Source: CAZMHN01 sp964566145 (GTDB lineage Bacteria > Patescibacteriota > Patescibacteriia > Veblenbacterales > UBA10138). Taken from it: 5,230 bases of DNA. Where the stretch lies: positions 1 to 5,230 of the forward strand of contig CAZMHN010000032.1 in assembly GCA_964566145.1 (NCBI GenBank), written 5' to 3'. The notes under the pieces are model-generated. The model was not told where the DNA came from. It was given only the letters and a program-made list of their open reading frames with translations, and did no database searches. Below, piece after piece: positions 1 through 4,482 of the stretch (positions are counted from its first letter, which is position 1; every line of letters starts with the position of its first letter). The position numbers and the translations under genes were made by a program.

Positions 1-443
1 GCGAACGGCGTGCTTTCCGTGAACGAATCCTTTGAATCAAGCTCCAAACTGCCGTAAACCTCATCGGTCGAGACCTGCACCATTGCGGCCACTTCATGCT
101 GTCGCACGGCGTCCAGCAAAGTCTGCACGCCCAGCGTGTTCGCGGTCACGAACACGCGGTTGCCGTCGTGTATGCTCCTGTCCACGTGCGTTTCGGCCGC
201 GAAGTTCACCACCGCGTCTATGCCTGCTCCCCGGATGGCGTCGTCCACCTGGCTCTCGTTCGCTATGTCCCCCTGGATGAACGCATACCGCTTGTCCTTG
301 GCCACGTCCACGAGGTTATCTAAGTTCCCGGCGTACGTGAGTTTGTCGAAATTGACCACGTGAACGTCCGGGTACGCTTTGAGCACGTACCGGATGAAGT
401 TGGAACCTATGAACCCCGCTCCGCCTGTGACCAGCAGTTTCAT
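1..443 (-). CDS. rmlB: dTDP-glucose 4,6-dehydratase, N-terminal part (3' end beyond window)
   Basis: Starts at the ATG at 443-441 and runs off the left edge after 147 codons of an expected 310-360. RmlB converts dTDP-glucose to dTDP-4-keto-6-deoxyglucose with bound NAD+, the second step to dTDP-L-rhamnose and other deoxysugars for surface glycans; it is cytosolic. Seen in the translation: the Rossmann NAD-binding motif TGGAGFIGSN at residues 6-15, the family signature FDKLTYAGNLDNL at about 32-44, a GDI acidic turn near residue 58, NFAAETHVDRSI at about 79-90, and STDEVYGS at about 124-131, which carries the Thr-Asp-Glu catalytic trio of RmlB. The YxxxK pair lies beyond the window. The TDE trio and the LTYAGN signature favour RmlB over UDP-glucose epimerase or UDP-sugar dehydratases. 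The start is fixed by a strong Shine-Dalgarno sequence six bases upstream, inside the end of the HD gene, whose stop is one base away. The remaining rml genes are not in view. Confidence 0.93.
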   Translation of the reverse strand, partial: MKLLVTGGAGFIGSNFIRYVLKAYPDVHVVNFDKLTYAGNLDNLVDVAKDKRYAFIQGDIANESQVDDAIRGAGIDAVVNFAAETHVDRSIHDGNRVFVTANTLGVQTLLDAVRQHEVAAMVQVSTDEVYGSLELDSKDSFTESTPF

Positions 444-444
444 A

Positions 445-1005
445 CTACTTCCTCCACCACCAGTCGTGAACGTCGCTCCTCAAAGCCTGCCTGGCCAGAG
501 CCTTGGCTATAGGCGTCTTCAGGTGCTTAGCGTTGTGCGGTATCCAGCGCTCAGCCTCTTTGTTCCCCTGGTCGGCATACTCTTTGAGCTGGAACACCTC
601 CTCCAGAATGTCCGCGTCCTTGGCGATTATGGATTCCTTGGTCTTCCTGGCCTGGTACTCCTTGAACACCGCTCTGGCCTCTTTCTCAAGCGGCGTGCCC
701 CTAAACTGATCGCGGCTCACTTTTTCCGGCTGGGCCTTCACGTACCGCTTGTGTATCCAGTTCTGATCCCCGGTCCTGGCCTCGGCCAGGTCGTGCCACA
801 AGCACATTTTCATTACCTTGTTCGCGTCCGCGCCGGACAAGATGGCCAGCGCATACCCGATAAGGCCCGCCCGGAAGCTGTGATCAAGCACGCTGTCCTC
901 GGTCTTGCCGAGGTTCTGCAAATGACTGCGCTGAAGCCGCCTGAGGCTTCCCACTTCGAAAAATAGCTCGACCGTTCTTTTGGCATCACGCGCGTTCATG
1001 CTCAT
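445..1005 (-). CDS. HD-domain phosphohydrolase, YfbR/HDDC2-type 5'-nucleotidase family
   Basis: A 186-residue protein, the usual size for this family. Members are metal-dependent phosphohydrolases; characterised ones (E. coli YfbR, human HDDC2) remove the 5' phosphate from (deoxy)nucleoside monophosphates in the cytosol. Metal ligands visible: His42 in LDHSFRAGL, the His71-Asp72 pair in WHDLAEARTGD, and Asp132 in AKDADILEE. Glu75, three residues after HD, matches the conserved glutamate of the family, so the active site looks intact. Residues 81-95 (QNWIHKRYVKAQPEK) form the loop after the HD helix. The C-terminus is helical and basic and ends in WWWRK. The gene lies 13 bases after the 309-residue gene and ends one base before rmlB. 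Met1 and Met3 are both possible starts and neither has a clear Shine-Dalgarno. Half of the isoleucine codons are ATA (4 of 8). The exact substrate cannot be read from sequence, and dNTP or other phosphoester substrates are possible. Confidence 0.85.
   Translation of the reverse strand: MSMNARDAKRTVELFFEVGSLRRLQRSHLQNLGKTEDSVLDHSFRAGLIGYALAILSGADANKVMKMCLWHDLAEARTGDQNWIHKRYVKAQPEKVSRDQFRGTPLEKEARAVFKEYQARKTKESIIAKDADILEEVFQLKEYADQGNKEAERWIPHNAKHLKTPIAKALARQALRSDVHDWWWRK
450..455 (-). promoter_or_regulatory. Strong Shine-Dalgarno site for rmlB
   Basis: On the minus strand GGAGGA (455-450) is followed by the six-base spacer AGTAGT and then the rmlB ATG at 443-441. The site lies in the last codons of the HD-domain gene and overlaps the approach to its TAG stop (447-445). 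It decides the rmlB start and is the clearest ribosome binding site in the window; the other genes have weak or no recognisable site. Confidence 0.8.
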
Positions 1006-1011
1006 ATATTA
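1006..1011 (-). promoter_or_regulatory. Possible -10 element abutting the HD gene start (weak)
   Basis: The 13-base gap between the 309-residue gene and the HD gene reads TTTGCGCTAATAT on the minus strand. Its last six bases, TAATAT, resemble a bacterial -10 box and touch the first ATG. A transcript from it would start about seven bases downstream, near the second in-frame ATG (999-997), giving a leaderless mRNA. The gap is the most AT-rich spot in a GC-rich block and no Shine-Dalgarno is present. No -35 element is seen at the usual distance, so this is only a suggestion. Confidence 0.15.
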
Positions 1012-1018
1012 GCGCAAA

Positions 1019-1948
1019 TCAAGCCGCCGCGCGCCGACTGCCGCCGTCGCGGCCGGCCATGCGCTTCATTACCTCGCCGAACGACGCCAGGGTTTGCTGC
1101 ATCTTTTGCGGCACCACCGGTGCCTGCACCAGCTCTTGCTGCTGCTCCTGTAGTGACTTCAAAAGTCCGGCCACGAAAGCGCTCTCCCTTTCCCCGGGCT
1201 CGCCTTCCGGATGGGATGACATTTCCGCGAGCACTTCCCGAGCGTCCCCTTTGGCCACTGTCAGCGCGAACACCGGAATTCCCGCGAATGAGCGCCGCAC
1301 GACCTGTTTGCCGGAATAGCCGATGCCGAAAGTCACCTGCGTCCCTCCTTTTTGGGCCAGCTTCAAAACCTTGTCGTGCTTGCCCTTTCTGCGCGCGGCA
1401 TCGGCGCTTTCCGTCACCTCGTCGAACGCCGCCACCACTTCGCCCGTACTCCGGCGAACTATCAACTGATCAACGCCGTGCTCGTAATCGTCATAAACGG
1501 CCGACCTTACGACCGCGAACTCGCTCTTCAGCGCCCTGGCCAGCGCCGCCGTAGCCGCCACCTCGGCCAGCGCGGTATCGCTCACTTCGCGCTCGGACCG
1601 CCACCTCCCCATGAGCTCGGCGTCCACATCTTTGCGCTCCCGTCCCGCAACCGCCAGGCCGTACTTTCGCACGTGAAAATCCCGGCTCTGCTCGTTCATC
1701 AAAGGAGACCAGCTTAGTTCTTTCTCGTTGACGCGTTGCTGACACTCGGCCACCCGTTCTGCGGACAAATGCCCGCCTTGCTCAGCGCTGAAACTCCCCA
1801 TTTTCAGGCGCCCGTCGCTTCCCACCAGATCCTCGCCCAAAAGCTCGTTCTGTTCCTGCGCCAGCCTCTCCAGGACCGTGCGGGCCATGTCCGCCGGCCG
1901 TTCCCGCTTCCCGCCGCCACCTGCTCCGAGGCTTTCCATTCCCCGCAT
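1019..1948 (-). CDS. Conserved-looking hypothetical protein with a YDD-x(4)-VD motif, function unknown
   Basis: A 309-residue soluble protein with no signal peptide or membrane segment; I cannot assign a function. It has three zones. Residues 1-20 are low complexity (GAGGGGKRERP). Residues 21-140 are mostly helical and charged, with a tract typical of linkers and coiled coils. A central alpha/beta core at about 143-235 holds SAVYDDYEHGVDQLIV (149-164), a strand VVAAFDEVTE (171-180), a basic stretch ARRKGKHDKVLK (185-196), and a closing strand IPVFALTV (224-231). The C-terminus (255-300) is glutamine-rich and helical (LQEQQQELVQ), ending in an Arg/Ala tail. The aspartate-rich core followed by a basic helix resembles proteins with YDD...GVD I recall from Patescibacteria and is loosely like a PD-(D/E)XK nuclease layout, but that is inference. 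The start has only a weak GGGA upstream; Met4 and Met21 are alternatives. It sits 12 bases after the SAHH stop, suggesting the same transcript. Confidence 0.75.
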   Translation of the reverse strand: MRGMESLGAGGGGKRERPADMARTVLERLAQEQNELLGEDLVGSDGRLKMGSFSAEQGGHLSAERVAECQQRVNEKELSWSPLMNEQSRDFHVRKYGLAVAGRERKDVDAELMGRWRSEREVSDTALAEVAATAALARALKSEFAVVRSAVYDDYEHGVDQLIVRRSTGEVVAAFDEVTESADAARRKGKHDKVLKLAQKGGTQVTFGIGYSGKQVVRRSFAGIPVFALTVAKGDAREVLAEMSSHPEGEPGERESAFVAGLLKSLQEQQQELVQAPVVPQKMQQTLASFGEVMKRMAGRDGGSRRAAA

Positions 1949-1960
1949 ACCGTCCCGCGC

Positions 1961-3181
1961 TTACGTACCTGTTTTCCAGCTCGCCAGATATTTCCTTTGT
2001 TTTGGAGTAAGGGAATCCGTACCCAGGCCCAGGCTCCTAAGCTTCAAGGACGCGACCGTTCTGTCCATTTCTTCGGGCACGTCGTACACCGCATGCGCCA
2101 GCTTGCCCCGGCTAGCGAGCAGAAATTCCAAAGCCAGCGCCTGATTGGCAAAGCTCATGTCCATGACCGTGGCTGGGTGCCCTTCGGCCGCTCCCAGGTT
2201 CGCCAGCCTGCCTTCGGCCACCAGGTAAAGCTTTTTTCCGGAACGCAGAACGTACTCCTTTAAGTTCGGGCGCACTTCAGCCGCCGCGCGGGACATGGCT
2301 TGGAGCGCGGACACGTCTATTTCCACGTCAAAGTGTCCGGCGTTCGCCAGTACCGCGCCGTCTTTTATGAGCCGGAAATGCTCGCGGGTTATGACGTCAC
2401 GGTCACCGGTGGCGGTGATGAACACGTCGCCTTGCTTGGCCGCCTCTTTCATGGTCAGAACTTCGTACCCGTCCATGGCGGCTTCCAGCGCACGCACCGC
2501 GTCCACCTCGCATACGATGACCCGCGCGCTCATGCCTTTCGCGCGCGCCGACACGCCTTTGCCGCACCAGCCGTACCCGGCCACGACCACTGTGCGTCCG
2601 GCCCAAAGCAGGTTCGTTGCGCGCAAAACGCCGTCAATGGCGGATTGGCCCGTGCCGTAGCGGTTGTCGAACAGGTGCTTGGTCAAAGCGGAATTCACTG
2701 CCACAATCGGATACTTCAACTTTTTGGCCTTGGCCATGGCCCGAAGGCGGATGACGCCGGTGGTGGTCTCTTCTGTGCCGCCGACAACGTGCTTCAAAAG
2801 GCGCCTGGCTTTGGTGTGTATGAAAGTGACCAGGTCGGCCCCGTCGTCCACCGTGAGCTGGGGCTTGTGGGCCAGGCAAGCGCGGATATGCTGGTAATAA
2901 GTGCGCGTGTCCACTCCTCGCTTGGCGAATACTTTGACGCCCTTGCGCTTCAGGGCGGACACCACGTCGTCCTGCGTGGACAAAGGATTGGAGCCGCACA
3001 CGGCGACTTGCGCGCCCCCGGACTTCAGGGCCAGCGCCAGGTTGGCCGTTTCCGCCGTTACGTGCAAGCAGGCCGAAATGCGCACGCCTTTGAAAATCTG
3101 GCGCTCGGCAAAGTGCCTGCCCAGCGCCGCCACTACCGGCATGTGCCTCCCCGCCCACTCGATGCGCGATTCGCCTTTCAT
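1961..3181 (-). CDS. ahcY: S-adenosylhomocysteine hydrolase (adenosylhomocysteinase), Thermotoga/archaeal type
   Basis: A 406-residue cytosolic enzyme that reversibly splits S-adenosylhomocysteine, the product of SAM-dependent methylation, into adenosine and homocysteine using tightly bound NAD. Family blocks in order: LHVTAETANL (39-48), GSNPLSTQDDV (63-73), substrate-domain DDGADL (112-117), GGTEETTTGV (134-143) with catalytic Glu138, VNSALTKHLFDN (162-173) with Lys168, Asp172 and Asn173, the NAD-binding AGYGWCGKG (201-209), ATGDRDVI (257-264), NAGHFDVEI (280-288) with His283, and EGRLANLGAAEGHP (323-336). The cysteine of mammalian enzymes (human Cys195) is replaced in YGTGQS (175-180), and the protein ends at LTPKQRKYLASW without the C-terminal NAD-clamping Lys/Tyr tail. 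Both traits, and the roughly 400-residue length, match the Thermotoga/archaeal subgroup rather than the longer eukaryotic/proteobacterial type. The start overlaps the HIT stop by ATGA (3181-3178), implying translational coupling. Relatives in methanogens can prefer S-inosylhomocysteine, so the substrate is very likely but not certain. Confidence 0.96.
   Translation of the reverse strand: MKGESRIEWAGRHMPVVAALGRHFAERQIFKGVRISACLHVTAETANLALALKSGGAQVAVCGSNPLSTQDDVVSALKRKGVKVFAKRGVDTRTYYQHIRACLAHKPQLTVDDGADLVTFIHTKARRLLKHVVGGTEETTTGVIRLRAMAKAKKLKYPIVAVNSALTKHLFDNRYGTGQSAIDGVLRATNLLWAGRTVVVAGYGWCGKGVSARAKGMSARVIVCEVDAVRALEAAMDGYEVLTMKEAAKQGDVFITATGDRDVITREHFRLIKDGAVLANAGHFDVEIDVSALQAMSRAAAEVRPNLKEYVLRSGKKLYLVAEGRLANLGAAEGHPATVMDMSFANQALALEFLLASRGKLAHAVYDVPEEMDRTVASLKLRSLGLGTDSLTPKQRKYLASWKTGT
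3178..3181 (-). other. ATGA stop/start overlap, HIT to SAHH
   Basis: The HIT stop TGA (3180-3178) overlaps the SAHH start ATG (3181-3179). A weak AAGGG lies upstream within the HIT gene. Such an overlap usually couples translation of the two genes and fixes the SAHH start. Confidence 0.85.
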
Positions 3182-3597
3182 ATGTCGCCCTTGATGGCGG
3201 CGCGCACCTTCTTGGCCACTTCGTCCATCTCGTTGCCCTGGTACTCAACCTTGGCCCAGGATTCCAAACCGTCGTTCGGACGCCGCGGCATTATGTGCAC
3301 ATGCGTATGGAACACGGCCTGCCCGGCGGACGGACCGTTGTTCAAGCCTAGGTTGAAATCGCCCGTGCCCACGGCGCGGGCAATGGCCGGGGACAGACGG
3401 CGGACCAGCTGATACATTCTTCCCACCACGTCTTCCGGGGTCGTCTCGAATCTGTCGTAATGGATTTTGGGTATTACCAAAGTGTGGCCGTGGCTCACCG
3501 GGCCGTTGTCCAGAAAGGCCAGGAACTCCTCATCCTCGTACACCCGCTTGGCCGGTATCTCGCCGCTCAAAATCCTGCAAAAAATGCAATCGCTCAT
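3178..3597 (-). CDS. HIT-family nucleotide hydrolase/transferase (HINT-like)
   Basis: A 139-residue cytosolic protein of the histidine triad superfamily, whose members hydrolyse nucleoside phosphoramidates, dinucleoside polyphosphates or similar nucleotide conjugates through a nucleotidyl-histidine intermediate. Seen: the CIFC pair (Cys4, Cys7), LVIPKIHYDRF at 40-50 with His46, and the triad HTHVHIMPR with His97, His99 and His101, preceded by NNGPSAGQAVF. Cys4, Cys7, His46 and His97 fit the zinc site of the bacterial CxxC subgroup. The ATG at 3597-3595 is chosen because the protein then begins MSDCIFC, as homologues do; an in-frame TTG at 3612-3610 would add five residues and overlap the upstream gene. 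The gap to the upstream stop is four bases and there is no clear Shine-Dalgarno, so translation may depend on coupling. It overlaps SAHH by ATGA. The specific substrate is unknown; adenosine 5'-phosphoramidate or Ap4A-like compounds are usual for the family. Confidence 0.93.
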   Translation of the reverse strand: MSDCIFCRILSGEIPAKRVYEDEEFLAFLDNGPVSHGHTLVIPKIHYDRFETTPEDVVGRMYQLVRRLSPAIARAVGTGDFNLGLNNGPSAGQAVFHTHVHIMPRRPNDGLESWAKVEYQGNEMDEVAKKVRAAIKGDI

Positions 3598-3601
3598 AAC
3601 G

Positions 3602-3952
3602 TTACGGAACAAGGCTTAGGAACGCCGCCAAGCCTACCAGCGGCGCGTACATGTGCCAGGACTGACCCTCGCTCAATCGCCAGGCCAAGACGGCTATCAG
3701 TATAGCAAAAATCGCAGTGGAAACGTACTTTTGCCAAGGCTTCGCGGCCGGCGGCCTTTCGCCCGCCAGCCAGGCCGCCAGGGCGGCCGCCAAAAGCAGA
3801 TTCAGGTCTAGGTGCAGGCTGACCGCGCCCCGGCGCATGAGCTCCACAAGGGAAAGGACGAGCCAGGCGCTCGCCAACCCGACGCCCAGCTCTCCCGCCG
3901 CCGTGCGCGAAGCTTTCACTGCCGGATGTGCCAGATACTTATCCAATTTCAT
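3602..3952 (-). CDS. Small integral membrane protein, about four transmembrane helices, unknown function
   Basis: A 116-residue protein I do not recognise. Hydrophobic segments lie at about 20-39 (ELGVGLASAWLVLSLVELM), 47-63 (around LLLAAALAAWLAG), 76-92 (YVSTAIFAILIAVLAW) and 101-116 (YAPLVGLAAFLSLVP), giving about four helices with a short positive N-terminus (KLDKYLAHPAVKASR) likely in the cytoplasm. A proline/lysine-rich loop (ERPPAAKPWQK) separates helices 2 and 3. The ATG at 3952-3950 overlaps the preceding stop as ATGA, with GGAA six bases upstream. A longer reading frame open to 4105 gives an Arg/Ala-rich N-terminal extension inside the neighbouring gene and is rejected. The coupling to the exported protein and the glycosyltransferase-like gene suggests a part in the same envelope process, but nothing in the sequence gives a mechanism. 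Confidence 0.75.
   Translation of the reverse strand: MKLDKYLAHPAVKASRTAAGELGVGLASAWLVLSLVELMRRGAVSLHLDLNLLLAAALAAWLAGERPPAAKPWQKYVSTAIFAILIAVLAWRLSEGQSWHMYAPLVGLAAFLSLVP
3949..3952 (-). other. ATGA stop/start overlap, exported protein to 4-TM protein
   Basis: The TGA at 3951-3949 and the ATG at 3952-3950 share two bases. This decides the start of the small membrane protein in favour of MKLDKY rather than the upstream in-frame starts. Confidence 0.8.
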
Positions 3953-4482
3953 AGTACGTTCCGGAAACGCTCTTGAAGCCAGGTGAAGCTGAAAGGCTCG
4001 CGCTCCACTCTCACGCGCGCTCCCTCGAACACCACGCCGCCCGGCGCAAGCCTGGGCGCCGACACGAGGAACCGCAAGGCATACCCCGGCTCCAGGTGCT
4101 GCCAATCGGAAACGGTTATCTGGTACGTCCGGTAACCGCCTTGCTCCGAAACTTCCGCTTCCGGGAACACGTAATCCCAGCCCGGCCCCTGGCGCACGCC
4201 GACGCGTATGGGAGCCGAACCTGCGGTGGTCGTGATTTCGAACGTAACCCGGCGTGACCGCAAAGGCAGGGTCACGTCCGCGTACACCGGTTCATGCATG
4301 AGTACAACGCCATCGGGACCGCGCTCCACGCGGCCCGCCGGCAGAAGCACGCCCAGGGCCGGCGTGCGCTCTGTCAGTTTAGAATCTGCGGCAAAAACGC
4401 CTGAAGCGAACAGTCCTTGCCAGGCGGCGTACAGCACCAGGACGAAAGGGATAAGGTAGCGCAGGTAGCGAACGTATGTCAT
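3949..4482 (-). CDS. Membrane-anchored extracytoplasmic beta-rich protein, unknown function
   Basis: A 177-residue protein with a basic N-terminus (MTYVRYLRYL), one hydrophobic segment at about 9-31 (IPFVLVLYAAWQGLFASGVFAA) and an exterior domain of about 145 residues. The segment could be an uncleaved anchor or a signal peptide cut near FAADS; there is no lipobox cysteine. The exterior part alternates short strands: VLLMHEPVYADVTLPL-type sequence around 60-74, RRVTFEITTT (78-87), IRVGVRQGP (92-100), YRTYQITVS (117-125), YALRFLVSAP (134-143) and ARVRVERE (155-162), with polar turns between. This suggests a beta-sandwich, possibly carbohydrate-binding, although no family is recognised with certainty. 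It overlaps both neighbours by 4-nt ATGA junctions, downstream of a glycosyltransferase-like gene. A role in surface glycan binding or assembly is inference from that context. Confidence 0.78.
   Translation of the reverse strand: MTYVRYLRYLIPFVLVLYAAWQGLFASGVFAADSKLTERTPALGVLLPAGRVERGPDGVVLMHEPVYADVTLPLRSRRVTFEITTTAGSAPIRVGVRQGPGWDYVFPEAEVSEQGGYRTYQITVSDWQHLEPGYALRFLVSAPRLAPGGVVFEGARVRVEREPFSFTWLQERFRNVL
4479..4482 (-). other. ATGA stop/start overlap, glycosyltransferase-like protein to exported protein
   Basis: The TGA at 4481-4479 ends the polytopic membrane protein after IPRP, and the ATG at 4482-4480 begins the exported protein. This is the third identical junction in the window, arguing that the envelope genes are one translational unit. 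Confidence 0.8.

Noticed and set aside
379..966. A 195-codon open frame on the plus strand opposite the HD gene
   Set aside because: It is antisense to an HD protein with an intact active site and overlaps the start of rmlB; the product shows no recognisable motif.
1736..2263. A 175-codon open frame on the plus strand across the SAHH/unknown gene junction
   Set aside because: It crosses the ends of two minus-strand genes, and its composition (Pro, Arg, His, Gln) is that of a shadow frame.
2300..3412. A 370-codon open frame on the plus strand opposite SAHH and HIT
   Set aside because: It is exactly antisense to two genes with unmistakable family motifs, its translation is His/Arg/Gly-rich with no domain, and such mirror frames are expected in GC-rich coding DNA.
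3598..3612. TTG start for the HIT protein
   Set aside because: Family members begin at or close to MxxCIFC, the extra five residues match nothing, and there is no Shine-Dalgarno for the TTG.
3779..3796. GCC/GGC-rich runs that could form hairpins near the membrane-protein gene
   Set aside because: They fall inside coding sequence for alanine-rich helices, have no following T-run on the minus strand, and need no regulatory explanation.
3953..4105. N-terminal extension of the four-helix membrane protein
   Set aside because: The extension is Arg/Ala/Gly-rich and lies wholly inside the exported-protein gene; the ATGA overlap gives a better start at 3952.
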